This document shows, piece after piece, positions 1 through 13,600 of a stretch of DNA of 64,000 nucleotides (the first letter of the stretch is position 1; every line of letters starts with the position of its first letter). A program made the translations under genes and the position numbers. The DNA lies in NCBI GenBank assembly GCA_018881555.1, contig JACAXG010000012.1, positions 620,001 to 684,000 of the forward strand, read 5' to 3'. The notes beneath the pieces were generated by a model. It was not told the DNA's origin and did no database searches. It saw nothing but the letters and a program-made list of their open reading frames with translations. Source of the stretch: Amblyornis subalaris (taxonomy: Eukaryota; Chordata; Aves; Passeriformes; Ptilonorhynchidae).

Positions 1-1572
1 GTAAAGTTCATCCACCTTCTCTCTGTTCAGTGCAGGAACGTTATAGTTCACCAGTGAAAAGATCAGCATTTGGGAATTAGAAGATAAGAAGTGAAAAGTT
101 GCCAGGCACTCCAGACATCAGTTTCTGTTACCCAGAACTGAAAAGCTTTTATCTCATTCTTTGTTGCAGTCAAAAGAGGTGATTGCTTCTCATGCTCACT
201 AACACTGCAGTGGGTCCAGGAATACATTAAATTGAAGCCCTTTTTTTTCTGGTCCTACATGTTTAAAAGCAAAGAGTTTACAGTTGTCTGTTCACACATT
301 CTATGTATATTTCAGAACCTGGTCTTGTAATGAACATTACATGTACTAGGTTTTCATGCACAAGATCTTCCATTAGAAGAATGGGATTTTGATCACAGTC
401 CATTGTGAGAGATGAAAAAAATGGAACAGTTCTTTCAGGGATAGAATTCTAATTCATTAATAACAACATGCATGCTTCCCATTAAACACCAAATTCATCC
501 AGCCTTAACGCAACATTCACAGGCATAAGAGCAGTAAGAATGCACAGTAAGATCTCAAGTAATACTGCTATTACCTTTTTAAACACCGTAGAGACATGAA
601 ACTCAAAGCTTAGACATGGAACACATTAATCTAGAAATCTAACCTATCTTAAAAATAGGAAGATATAAAAAGCATCAGAAAGCAAACCTTTCAAAAAAGC
701 TTTTTGTGGTCTGTAATGGAATAAATACTTCTGGAAGTTGAGAAAAAATNGTTCTCAAGGACATGTAGTAAACTATCATTTATCATTCTCTCTAAATGTG
801 TGATATAGACGTATGGTTAATAACACATTTTACTCTCAATGGTATACAAACTCAGATCTGAAAGTAATACCGTCATTTATAAAATCAGCATATGTCCTTG
901 TAACATGTGGGAAGAAACATCCTCTCAAAATTGCACTTTGGCTTTATTTGATCTAAAAATGTGAGAAAAGCAGAAAAATCTGCCAGTCATTGATAATCAC
1001 AGACAAATTTATGGATTCACAAACTGTAAGTCCTGTAAATTTCCCAATGAATGTTATTTTACTGTTTTACTATTTATTCATTTTTTCATTCATTCCAATT
1101 CCTGGATAGTTTATTCCAGTAAGACATTTTAGAAATAATTTCTACTGATAAACACTGTCATGGAAAAAACATCATTTTTATTTGTTTATGTGCAGTGTGT
1201 GACTCAATGGAATTCTTCTACTGTTCTGCTTANAAGAGTGTTTTAGTGTAATAAATAATATATATTTTCCTAATTTTCAGAATGATTTCTCACAAAAAGT
1301 TCATGAACAATGAGAAATCATTGCACCACAGATGTGTACTCATTGCATTTACAGGAAAATAATTAAAAGTCAAGAAAGCCTAAAGAATCTTCCTCATAAC
1401 ACAAAAGTTCTGTTTCCCCTGCAATGATCTTCAACCAATAAATATCACTATATTTACTCTGTAGCATGTAAGTACGATATAACCACTTAAAATGGTTAGG
1501 GATCCACCAAGGATGGTAATCCAGCAGCAGCATTTACCTCTTTGGCATGAAAGCCCAGCTGCACTCAAGGNA
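1..1572. other. AT-rich non-coding sequence, nothing recognised
   Basis: Unique-looking AT-rich sequence. Stop codons are frequent in all frames, and I see no RNA gene, tandem repeat or recognisable transposon text. The first CR1 copy begins at its right edge. An older, unrecognisable part of that CR1 could extend leftward from about 1500, where the text becomes less AT-rich. Confidence 0.6.
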
Positions 1573-1708
1573 GAACTTCCATCCTTGGAGACAGCCAAAA
1601 CCAGTCTGGATGTGGTCGGGGGCAAACAGCTTTAGGTGGCCCTGAGGTTGGACCTGCTGACCTCCAGAGATCCCTTCCAACCTCAACTATTGTGAGATTC
1701 TGTGAAAA
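1573..1708 (+). mobile_element. CR1 LINE, 5'-truncated 3' end
   Basis: The end of a chicken-repeat-1 (CR1) non-LTR retrotransposon. The text runs from the 'cttccatccttggagac' block through 'ggttggacctgctgacctc' to 'gatcccttccaacctcaact' and 'gattctgtga', which is the usual order of the CR1 3' untranslated tail in birds. CR1 copies are normally 5'-truncated and lack a poly(A) tail, as here. Only the tail remains, so the copy encodes no protein. The ambiguous base at 1571 lies just outside the left edge. Many substitutions against the remembered consensus suggest an old copy. Subfamily not assigned. Confidence 0.85.
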
Positions 1709-1929
1709 TGNGAGCTCTAAGCTCCTGTTAAAACACAGTAAAACATTCAAAAATAGATCTTGGGCCATGCTCTTCTCATTCATTAGCTGTGGCTCTCCAG
1801 TCTGTCCCAACTACCTGTGTGCAGTCTAACCTAGGATCCAGCAAATACCTGAGGGTATGCTTACCTTCAGCTACACAAATAGTCCAGCACAGTCAACTGG
1901 CACTTTTATGTGCTTGAAGGCAAAGATGC

Positions 1930-2373
1930 CCTTTCATTTATTTTAGANAAATGCCTTTACATATGGATAAATGCCTTTAGAGCAATACGGTGTGGTTGCT
2001 GAAAAGCTGTCNGCAGAGAGGTTTTCTAACGTTCCCAGCATTTTCGTGAGACTTCTCTCTGTCTCTCTTTTCCCAAGCAAAACTATTGTAAACAATCCTA
2101 GGAGCTTTTGTAAATTAACTAAGTTTTGACTAAGTTCTGTGCAGATGCACTTTGTTATCATTCTTACTTAGATAAATGTTTTGGAACAGGTGTTGTTAGA
2201 ATTAACCAATGAACTTGGTAGGTGGCTGACCAAGGGTCCAATAGACTCTTGACACTTCTGTAAACTTCAAGCGAGTTAAGGGATATAAGCCTCTGTATAA
2301 TCATAATTAATTAATTAAAGGCTGGCATCGCTTTGTTCTTTCTGGACTTTATGTCGTATTCCTTCGGGCTACA
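1930..2373 (+). mobile_element. Probable avian endogenous-retrovirus LTR fragment
   Basis: The right part is organised like a retroviral long terminal repeat read on the plus strand. It has a CCAAT-like motif (accaatgaacttgg, about 2205), a TATA-like 'gatataagcc' at 2282-2291, an 'attaaag' polyadenylation-like signal near 2314-2320, and a pyrimidine-rich U5-like stretch ending 'gggctaca' at 2373. A TG at 2191 is one possible left end. The less certain left limit of 1930 includes text that also looks U3-like. No paired LTR, primer-binding site or gag/pol remnant follows, so it would be a solo or truncated LTR. This rests on layout and memory of avian LTRs. Confidence 0.5.
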
Positions 2374-5300
2374 GTGACAATATGGTGCTTAGGATTTATG
2401 ATTTACTAGAGTTTATTACTTCTGTGAGCAGTATCTGCATTTTGAACTCAGAACCTGTCATGTGAAAATAACACAAAACCAGTGAGAAGTAATCACATAC
2501 CTACTCTGAGTCATTTCAAAGTCAGCACATGATNTCTCAACAGTAAATTTGTGGAAATTATTAATAATTTACTTGCCATTCATAATTTACTTGAGTTTTT
2601 TTGCCTTTTTTACTTACTAATGAAATGTCTATGAGTGGATCACAATTTTTTCATATTTATTATTCATTACAACTATTTGCTGAATAATTTCTGCAAACAG
2701 TTCTCCTTTTGTAGCTCAATCCCATTGTGAATGTTTATTATTCAAAATTTAGTCTGCGAAACTAATTAAACCACGTTTTAGACTTTGTTCGGTGTTTGCC
2801 TGAATGTTATTCTTACAACCAGTATGAGTTCTCCAAATACCCTCCTCTCCAGTATGAATTTAAATAGTATTCTTCTGTGAACACTCCTGTAAAGTTTATT
2901 TGCTAGAACGTTCATAAAAAGCAAACAGCATGAAACAACTGAATTTTAAAATCTGTACAAATATTGGGGGATATTTTTTCTTCAGGACCAACTAAGCCTA
3001 CCAATAAAAGATAGTACAATCTCAATTACTGAGCTGCTACTCAAATGACCAAACATGAAGATCCCATTCTTCTCCTCATAGTGAAAATAAAGAACACTGT
3101 AGTAGCAAAAGTAGTTCCTTTTTTTCGCATGTTTCTTGTAGCCAGTTTTTCCACGTNTTCTGGGCACTGTTTAAAGCAATATGGGAATCATTTAATTGCT
3201 GCAGCATTGCAGGGTGACTCTAAAACTGCTAGGGTTTTACTGGGAAGGGGAAAAGGAAAAGGGAAAGATACAAAATGAAAGTGTACACATCACACACCTC
3301 TTCTAGAGCCCCAGAATTTTCATAAGACTGACCTCCAAGTGTTTGTAGAGATTCCCCTGACATGCCAAAAACTTAAAACCTTTTCACTTTGTTTTTCTGG
3401 TTTTATTTCAGATTTTTGAGACTTGGCATAGGTTTGCTCATTTTCAGACATCTTCCAGTAACCATTAGGANCCAACAATTTTTTGAAACTCTCATTTAGC
3501 AGCTGGGACTTTAAGGAAAACACCAGATACTGAGAGATATGCCATGAACACAAGAGANCTGCCATTGTGAAAGGCAGTAGTGTTGCAGAGCTCCTTTACA
3601 AATTTGAGAGAGGTAAAATATTNGCGCAGCTGCACACAGCCACCCAGCAACACTCATCAAATTACTNCTCAGGACTGTAGCATTAAGAATTAGAACTGAA
3701 ATAAGATCTAAATGACTCGCAAACTCGCAAAAACCCTTGTGCAGAGGGATGAATTTTACACTGACACAACCCTCAGTGGTTAATTTAATCGGAACTCCAA
3801 GGCAGTAATACTATTAATACTAGTAACGATCTGGTTCAAAATTCAATGATTGCTAGAATTAATAGTTCCACTGGATTCTAAAGAAATAATTCAGCATTTG
3901 TCTCTTTGGGAAACAACTCTTAAAAAATGTACAAATTAAAAACAATTTTTAAAAATTTTGCTCCATTTCCACTAGTGGATACTAAGACAACTTAGCCGTA
4001 TCTTCCTTCCCAAGAAAAATCTCACATTTTCTCATGGAATTGCTTGTTACNTTCTCTTACCGGTGTGCTTTGATCCTAGTGTTAGTGCCACTCTTGTTTA
4101 CAAAATGGGAATTGTGCAGTGGGAAAAGTGGTTTAGAATGAAAAAGCATTTGGAGCACAATACTGATTCAGAATAGTAGAAAAATACAGTAATTAGGATG
4201 CATTTGAACCAGAAAAAAAGGAAGAGGAGGGGAAAATTGGATTTTTTTTGGTCAAAAACTATTTTGAAAGGGTTTTGTATTAATTTTGCACATTTTACAG
4301 GTTCTGTAGCCATTAGNTCTCCCCCAATAATATCAATAATTATTCTAGGATCATCACTCCTCACATATCCTAAAGGTTAATGCTTTTTTCCAGCTGGAAA
4401 TCTATGCACTGGTTACACTTCTTATTATCTCTTCAGAGATATATTGCATGTCGACAATTTTTGGGTCTTTTTCCTTCCAGGTTAGGAACTAAGATTTTCC
4501 CTTTCTTATGTGTTGTCTTGGCGTGGATGAAGCCACAGACAACAGCACACACAGTATTCCCACAGGGAAGTGTAATACATTTCATGTCACTGGGCTAGCC
4601 ACATTTAAGAAACTACACACTGCTAGCTACATTATAAACTACTCCAGGCATTTTGCTGCAATTTCTGAAAATTCAAAAATTTTGCAGTCTCATCAAGGAA
4701 ACTTCTTGTCTAACATGAGTGTTTTTAACTCAATTTTGATGTCAACTCCTGAGCCATAGCAAGGTACCACCACAGCCAGAACTGGAAATAGCAAATTCAC
4801 TCTAGATTGTGCTGTCATTGGGCTTAGTGTTCATACCATATTTTTTAAGACGGTGTGAATGCTAATGAATCTTGTAATGAATTTCCAAGATGTTATGAAG
4901 AGACACATCACTTTCACTATTCAAGCAAGAAAAGCTTTAGTGAGTGCCTGTGTAAGATTAAGAAAAAATTTTAAAGTACTTTAATATGGTTACCCTTTAA
5001 ACTAAAAGAAAAATAACCACAATGGATTTCTAGTACAAATATAGCTATTCTGTCACAAGATGTCAGACCNTACATCTCCTTTCCAAATGCACTATACACT
5101 ATGGGTACCTGATGGCCTATTAGCTTAGACTTCTCCAGGTGCATTTGCTGGCCACTTCGTGTCATCAGACAGTGAAGATAAAGTACTAAAAGCTAAATAT
5201 GTATCCTGTGATTCTTTCCTTTGTTCCTATTTACAGTTCCCTTCAGAAATATAGGAGTTAGGTGTGAAAACTGCTACTTTTGAAATAAATTCTAGTGGTC

Positions 5301-6128
5301 CAGTGAATTGAACCTCCTTGAGGTGTGTTTTTCTCTGTGTTGCCAGGATAGGTTCATCAGGACAATCTGTATCTGTCAGCAGGTCTTCAAAAACCTTTTA
5401 GTAAGCCTGCAATAGCACTGCCATAGAGATGTACATAAGTGACACTGATTATAGAAAGAAAATTCTACCAAGCTTACTTCCAATTGCTGGCAAAGAATAC
5501 AAACAGAACTAATGTGCATGCTTCACTGAAAGAAAGAAGAATTATATTTTATTTATTACAAATCTCAGACATTTGGGACTTTAATCTTACAGGACAGAGT
5601 TATTTTTCCTTGGGTTATCAAAAGACAGAATAGTTTTGTAACCAGTTATATGTTTTCAATATTGCAGTCTTCTTTCCTGAACATTAAAGTAAGCTCCATG
5701 AAGTTAACAAAAATTAATAATATCTAACTAGCTGACACTGCTGCAGGTCTATAATTGTGTGTCACCTTGCAACACTACATTGTCTAAATGATTTCTTTTT
5801 CCTTTCGGCAATCTACTGAATAATTCCGAACACTGCTGATGAAGGATTGCTTCTAGAGAAATATTTCTTCTTACAATATTGTACAGAAAATAAAAATTCT
5901 TATGCAGATGTAGACAACATTTTGCTGAAAGACATTTAATATTAGTTTAGAACCTTATTACTGACAGCTGCTCAGCAGGACAAAATCTCTTGATTTGATT
6001 AGAGGCTTCAGGCAGTCTTGTGAAAGTTGTTACTGAAAAAGAGTAATTAGGGTTCTCCCTCTCTTTCACCTTCAGTAATGGGTTTATCTAAATGTGCAAG
6101 GAGGCTCACTTTTAATGTTTTAAATCTA
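2374..6128. other. AT-rich non-coding sequence, nothing recognised
   Basis: No gene, RNA or clear transposon is visible. A short purine-only G/A tract lies near 3240-3268. The small open frames here carry no recognisable motif and are of the length expected by chance. Confidence 0.55.
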
Positions 6129-6141
6129 CATATATATATAG
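6129..6141. repeat. Short (TA)n microsatellite
   Basis: An alternating TA tract of about six units directly abuts the left edge of the CR1 tail that follows. Confidence 0.8.
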
Positions 6142-6201
6142 AGGGGGTTAAAACTAGAGGAACTTTAAGGTTGCTTTTAACCCAAACTATTCTATGATTT
6201 A
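6142..6201 (+). mobile_element. CR1 LINE, worn 3' terminus only
   Basis: Sixty bases match the order of a CR1 terminus: 'ggggttaaaactagagg' (consensus-like gggttggaactagatga), then 'aactttaaggttgcttttaa', then 'cccaaactattctatgattt'. The final block is the characteristic avian CR1 3' end, so the element reads on the plus strand. Substitutions are frequent, indicating great age. Everything upstream of the last 60 bases is lost or unrecognisable. Confidence 0.75.
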
Positions 6202-6430
6202 GGAAAGGTACAGTTATATCCATATAAAATCTGATNCAGGATAAATACAAAACAAAAACGCAAAGTTTTACAAAAGTAAGTAGTTGCATAATATTGAAAA
6301 ATAGCAGAAATTCTGAATGATAGAAAGACAATGTTAGTAAGCTTCAAGGTGCAGTTCAGTATGATTTGCTGACTTATTTTTGTTACCACCATCTCTCTTT
6401 GGCTGTAATAAACTACAGATTATAGCATTG

Positions 6431-7640
6431 TGTGACATGAAAAGGGGAGATTTACTCGACTCTTAGTTTGTCTGTCGGCGCCTCAGGAAAGCCAAGACCT
6501 CTGTGACCAGTCTGTCAGTGCCCCATTACGGGGACTCTTCNCTGAGCAGTCCTGCTGGATTGGAGGGTGGCTCAATTGACTTATTCAGGGACATACACCA
6601 ACACCATAAGGGAGACCCCTCAGCAGGTCTTCACACTTTATGACCCCTTAGNGGGTCTTCCTCTTTATTTGAATATGTTCCCTGCTGCCAACAACTGCCA
6701 GCACCTGTGAAGTACTCACATCAACAATTTACAGACTAACACTCTTTATTAATATAAAAGTGTGACAGGTTAAGGTTCAAGGATTGTCAGTGATAATATC
6801 TGACTGCAAAACCATATTCAAAGAAATATGCAGACAAGCTCTAATCCCCACATGTAGAGCATGGTTCTTACCAATAGGCATCCCTATGGGCGAGAAGAGA
6901 GATTTAGCCTGTCAGCTGATCCCAGCAGTTACAATGGAGCTTCCCTAACTTTTCCCCCATTCTCTACTTACTTTTATACAATTTTTTGTGTTTAGGTGCA
7001 GCTTGAGTGACTCTAGTCATACATACCTTTGTTACTGATTGGTGTAAAATTCTCTCACTTCACATTAAAGATACAGTTAAAAAAGATATAGAGCACATGC
7101 CCAGCGAGGGGTGGCCGTACCTTGCAGGTGGGTAACCTTGGGATGGAGGTGTGTGTTAACACTACAATTAGGCTATAATGAACCAAGTCCATCTCAGGAG
7201 AGGGATTTCGCCACGGTGGCTCAGCAGCAGGATATCTTCCCCTCTCTCCCCTGCTGGACAGGTGCTATGCAGTTTCTCAGCTGCAAACTACCATTGAGTT
7301 CTCCTCCCTGCAAGGGTTTCAACAGAGCCCGGCCATGGTGTCTCCACCCCACTCCACCCTCCATTCTCTCCCCCTTGGCAGGTGCTGTGGTTGCAGATTG
7401 TGGGTGTGGGGAATCATCGTGGAATAGGTCTTGAGCACGCCAACTGCGTTCCATCCAGGGAGCGGCAACTGTATTTTACCCTATAATTTCTGTATCGTTA
7501 GAACTTCTGTTAGGATGTGAATATAACTTCTCTGTTTCCTCTAATTTTACCCTCAGCCATCTTTACACTGCCGTCTAAAGAATAAAGGAGAATTGTTCAT
7601 TCTGTCTTTGCTCCAGTCTTTGCTTCCTACTGATACTTAA
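6431..7640. mobile_element. Probable degraded LTR-element region
   Basis: This block is more GC-rich and differently textured than its flanks. It holds 'gtcggcgcctcaggaaagcc' near 6474-6493, a tandem duplication at 6614-6668, an internal 'ctctttattaatataaaag' segment near 6742-6760, a GC-rich stretch (about 7090-7460), and an 'aagaataaaggag' polyadenylation-like motif near 7577-7590 followed by pyrimidine-rich text. The order resembles avian endogenous-retrovirus LTR or untranslated sequence. No reading frame for a retroviral protein survives. The 107-codon and 77-codon frames inside (7111-7434 and 7221-7454) overlap on opposite strands and show no domain. Orientation and both edges are uncertain. 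Confidence 0.4.
6614..6668. repeat. Two-copy 27-28 bp tandem repeat
   Basis: Unit 1 (6614-6641) and unit 2 (6642-6668) both begin with 'gacccct', continue with an AG-G-GGTCTTC core and end in 'ctttat' after a short variable spacer. They adjoin with no gap. The duplication sits inside the suspected LTR element, where such direct repeats are common in U3 regions. Confidence 0.8.
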
Positions 7641-10600
7641 CGTTTAGAACAACCTTTGTACTTATTTAATGCATTCCCTTTCTCTGGTGACCTAGAGATG
7701 CATGAATCAGAATTAGAAGATGGCAAAAGCCATATGAGATACAAATGAACAAAAAAATTAGCCACTCAGATTCCCCAAAAGAATTGATTATTTCCTGAAA
7801 AAAAGGTAACTTTGAAGTCTTTTCACACTGTGCCCACCTGTTAATGTTGAAATGCCAGATTCTAAGAAGATAGGACTCAATTTACTTTCAGAGTAGTGAA
7901 TATTCTGTTCATGACCATGGTCATGCCTCCCTGCATTGCAGTTCACAATGAAGTGTAGGGTGCAGTCTTATTCCTGAGTCTTGTGGGACAACTTAAAAGA
8001 TGAATTAGATGTATGTTATGAAGATTTCCAAAAACCAAAACACACACAAAACTAATTTTCTTAGTTTTATCTCATGGATCAGATTTCTTTTCAGTTGGAT
8101 CACAGCTGACCACATATCCATATTGTCCCAATGACAGTGCATAAAAAATTCTTCATTCTGTTCTTGACACTCATTTTCCTGAAGGTTAATTAGGTTAATG
8201 TACTATCATGTGTATCTGGTTTTCTCTTCCTTAGTGTACATGTCCTACAACTGTTCAGTTGAGGAAAAAAAAACCCAAACAACAGCAGCAGCAGCAAGCA
8301 TTCTGCCTGTGAATCTATTCAATGTCTGATCTCTGTCCTTTTCCATTCTATACATAAAAGCCAAGCAAGATAGCTCAGTTTTGCTGCCATAAACACGGAT
8401 TCCACCTAAGTGGGTTTGGGTAAGACAAAATGTTAATCCTGACCTGAACTGACAGTATTTGTAACCAACTGCACAAACAGACAGGATTTAGGATGTTAAT
8501 TAGGTGTCATACTGCNATGCTTAACTCGTAATTCCACATTCATTGGACTTCAGAGAAAACCTGGTTTAAGAAGTTCCTGCCTTTCCTTTGAAGCACTATA
8601 ACTGCTTGTGAAATTCTGCCATAAACCATGTCATGAACTGATCCAGGTTAAAAATAACTCTCCAGAAAAATACTGTTTTCCCAAATTAGTATGCCTATGT
8701 CAGTATAGCATAGATTTCAACCAATACAGTTGGGAGAGCTGTCTTTTACCACATTAGGGCAGGACTACATGGTCATGGGTGGTTAAATCAGTCTCAGCAG
8801 CAGAGTACCCCATGTCTGGACTTTTAGCCACAGAGCAGGGTCTTGTCCATCTTTCCACCTTGTAAAATAAGCTCTTGGCTCTGTATTTCCAAATTTTCAG
8901 AAATAGACTGTTCACATGAGAACAGAAAAAAAAAAAATTGAATTTACTCAGAAATTTCCAGCTTCTATCATCAAATCACTTTTTCAGTAAAGGTGTGTTG
9001 AAGATATCACCAGATAAGAATTCTGAAATGTGCCTTTAGGTCAATCCAGTGTATCTCAATGTGGACCTGAAATACTGATGTAATTTTAAAACAAAAAATG
9101 GCATGGACTGCTCTTCATGTAGATCCAAAGCATGTGTGTTTTGCAAGTGACTACAGTAAAAATGCCAATGGGGGTTTTAAGCTAAACTCAAGAAGAAAGA
9201 TTATGAGAAAGATTTTCATATTACTTAAATAAAATTACTACTTCTATGGGCATAAGAGTGAAAGTTAAACATAACATATGTCATGCTGACTCCTACTTAT
9301 CTGTGAAATATCAAGCATCAGCATTTTATAATTTAAAAAGAAGAATCTTGTCACTGCAGTGCACAGAAAAGATGAGCTTCAGAGGACGAAAGCCAGCTGT
9401 GTAGAGAATGACCTTGATGTTTGTAATCCCACTTTCCTTTGTGGGATTTCATTTGCTACAGAAATGATAGAAGGTCTAGGTCTTATGCTAAAGAAAGTAG
9501 AGTGGGGAACTGAATTTCCTTCATCGTTCTGCCACTGCTTCCTGCATGAACCCAGGCACATTGGTGCAGTCAAAACCGCTGCGTATTCTGAGCACTCAGT
9601 CTGGCACACAAACGCTTAGGTTTGCAGAAGTTTTAAGAATTCCTAGGTACAAGTTAAGTGAATTGACTTGCTAGTATTAAAAACTCCAGCTCTGGACAAA
9701 TATTAAAAATTGTGTTCTTTGAGAAATGAGGTAATGATTATTTCACATTAGTCACCCAAACTGGTCTGTGCTTTGAGGATATATGATTGTGCCATAGTAC
9801 CACGCTGTAAAACAGAAATAATAATAAACACTCATTTCACAAGAGTATTATAAAATGGAGACACTAACATTTGTAGTTTTGATGGAGCCCATCAGTCTTA
9901 CGAGGAAATCAATAGTGTCACATTCAGAAAAGGCTTTGAATGCAGCAGTGAGCCAGGGGGCCACAAACTGAATGAAGAACATTTTTAAATTACATATTTG
10001 TAAACTGTTGAATGAGTACTATCCATCTTGTGACCTGAATGAGGCAGGCAGGGACAGAGTTCGAGAAGACTAGTGTGCTCTCACATAATTAAAGTCTGTA
10101 TCATAATACAAACACATTTCACCCCAAATACTTTAAAAGTTTGGCTAAGCTCCTAGCAACTGAATGAAAACTGCTACAATGAGAAGTTCTGGGAAGTGTA
10201 AATATAGCCTTGTTTCCTGTCTTAGATCTAACATACCCTTATTACAAAAATCCTCATAAAACTAATGAAACACTTTGCAAACAAAAAAGAACAATTTGGA
10301 ATAGCATTCCNATGGTGGAAGATCAAATCTTTCAAAAGGCTTTGTTTTATGTTGTAAGAACTTTGAGACACAAATTCTCTTTTGAATGAGAGCTTCTTAG
10401 TTATTTTTATGCAAGACAAAAATTAGAAATGAAAAAAAATTTATCTTGACAAGATCTATTCAGGATTCGAGTCTAGTTATAATCACTCAGATTATGACCT
10501 CAGAGTCGGTGTCGTTTAATTAGGATTTAAGTGCATGTACTATATCTACATTTAATTACAATCGCAGATTCCTATCTATTATCTGACAGATGATTGCTAC

Positions 10601-13600
10601 TATTCAGCATTCAAACAGCTTCTGAAAAATAGGAAGTGAAAAACCTAATATGAATAACAATTAGTGATACAGCATGCTGTTACACAAAGCAAGCCTACAG
10701 TAAATGCTAGATCTCACAAACACACACATAAAAACTTAGTCATCAAAGTATCGAAGTACTAAAGCAAAAGGAGGCCCTAAACTGAGTTATGTTTTGTGTT
10801 TTCTCTTTGTTTGGATTATGATCTCACACTTCAATTCTACAGATTAGGAGCTTGTGTGGTAGTGCCCATGAGACCTTAATATCATAGGTAAATCTAAAGA
10901 ATCAGAACCTTCAGATATATATTTCTACAGATAAACCTGAGCACTGCCTCCATACTNATGCTATACAATATACTCTCTGCTGTCAGGCTTTGCAGTACTC
11001 TATGTATTATCTCCATTGGTAAAACTGAAGAATGCCATGAATTCAATTGATATCAAAGACAGGGACAGTGATGTTTGCAATTAAAAAGTGATTCTGCAGT
11101 TGACCTATTCTTGCCTCCAACTTAATACACATGTATTTTGCCAAATTTCCAAGAACTCTCTCCCCAGTTCCTCCAGTTTATTTTGTCCACACTGGGACCT
11201 AGGTGGGAGGGAAGAATGAATAATGCATAGTATAGCCTGCTAAATTTATTCACATTTTAAATGGTTTTTAAATTACTTATTTATTACCAAAATACCCTTA
11301 AGATATTTTGTTCAGTAAAATAATAACTGAACCACATTATAGTAAAGATAAGTAAAAAAAAAGGCCAACATTCACAGAGAGATGCTGATATAACAGGTAA
11401 TGGTCCTGCATCCCACAGGAATATCACAGAAATATCTTCAAAAGCAACATCCTTAGCTGTCCCACTGCCCCTGCTCTCTCCATTTGAGCCACTAAAGTGT
11501 TTGGTATGTATATTAAAACTCACTGGCTAAGTGCTATCAAACAGAACCTATAGACACCAACTTGTTCTTTTCAGGAAAGGGAGGAAAAGTAATTTTGGTC
11601 TCTCCTCATTCATGCTGATTGTTTTCACAAAGTATCTGTNGGATCTTTAGGAAATCTACAAGTCTTTCAAATTTGGCTGAATTTACTAGTAAAAAACCCA
11701 ATTAGCTCACTTTTTCACATGCAACACTAATGCTAAAATTACAGCACAGTTCAGTAATACAAAAACCTTGATTTAGTCCATGCACACAAAGGCCTTTTAT
11801 TTTCATCTATCTAAATTATTCCCTTTGTTGACAGGATTATACCCCTGTGCATTAGAAGTGAACACAAGATTAGACTGAGCTGCTTTTTTACTCAGGACAT
11901 TTCTCTATTTAGGGCTTCTGACCCAGAATTTTTTTTTTTAATTTACTTATCCATTGACCATTTTGTTATTTTACAACCAAACAAGCAGTGAGTACTGCAG
12001 TTCAGTTAAAAGCTGTGTGTCATTTCACTGGTTCTTTGAACAGATCACAACTACAGCATACATCAGTTGTANTGCTGTAAAACAAAATTTCACAGGGTTT
12101 TGCCTAACATCTGGAAAACGAAATAAAAAAGGACAAATACACTAGAAGTGATCTAGTACCTCTAAATATCTGATCGTTCCCNCTTGAGGACATGTTTATT
12201 TACCTCACCACTGAGAATTTGTTTGTTGTCTTTTTCTTCATCCTCTCATGTGACATCATCTATTTTTAATGNTGACACATTTACATTTTAAAACAACCCA
12301 GAGACACAGCTTTACTTATATGTCTTGCTAAATGAGAATAAAATTCAAACTGAAATGCATCAACTATTTCTGCTGACATCCAAGGTATCTACTCCTTTCC
12401 CTCACTTCTCCATAACTCTTTACTTGGATTTCTAAATCCTGTCACTTTTTTTGGTGTAACAGACTGTATTGTCACCATAATTTGTGATTCTTAAAAATCT
12501 CACATTATTTACGATGTATTTATCTTAGGTTTTCAGATCCTTTAATCAAAAGTGTTTACAAGGAAGTCTTAATCTCTTTTGGTTATTAAGGGTGCACTTT
12601 TAGGTGTTACAGGGCTTACAGATTACTTTATAAGGCCAAAATACCTAAAGCTATAAAAAACCTGAATGAATAAGGAGCATTAACAGAGACTGACAGACCA
12701 CTTTACAGCAATAACTTGAAGTGTTAGATCTAGACTCACACAGAAATAGTCATCAAAGTCTCTGCTCAACTTCCTGTTTTGTTTAATGGATGAGAGATCT
12801 CGTTAAGATGATCCTAAGTCAAGAATTGGACAAACCATGGAATGCTGGAGCATGAGAAATAGGAGTATTCCCGGTAAGGAAGCTAAGTGAGCAAAACCCA
12901 GNGTGCGATTGAACTGCAGGTGGGAGTTCTAGCAGTAAGAGCAGAAATCAGGGGCTAAAGAGCAGGGATGATAAGCAAGCCACAAAGTACAATAATATGC
13001 CGTGTGAGTAAAAACAAAAGCAACCTGTTGAATGTCGCAGAGCAATTGGTGCAATTTGCTCCCATGTCTGATGAGCAGGGAGCTATCAGTCAGCCTGACA
13101 CCAGTCCTCAATCCTAGGACACCAGTTACTTCCAGGTGACCAGCTGTAATTGAGTATGGAAAGAAGACTACATGAATGTCCATCTGCATTTTATAAATAT
13201 AGGACAATTTCCATGCACAAGTATAACATGAACACTTAAAATATATTAGATACTGCTATGTAGCAAGTGGCCTGATTAGGTCATTGAGAGCTTTGAGCTG
13301 ACAGTGATCTCAGGCCATCACTGTTTTCTGGTTTTTAAGCCTTGTCTTCATTTCAGAGACAGATTTTAGTGAGATGTACAACTTTCTCCCTATATGTAGA
13401 CATACTGCTTGAAAGAAGCAGTACTTTATATGTGTGAAAGCAAACATACATGGCTGTAGACAGTTTATTTTATATGCCATAGAAGAAAAATTGCCTGCAA
13501 TGCCTGTGTGAACCCACCAGCACAGAGGTAGAAGTGATACTACACTTCATCTGCTGCTGACAATTCTGTCAATTGACAGAAAAGGGGCAGAGGCACATGA

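Noticed and set aside
7111..7454. Opposite-strand frames of 107 and 77 codons as candidate retroviral protein remnants
   Set aside because: No retroviral protein motif is visible in either. They sit in GC-richer probable LTR sequence.
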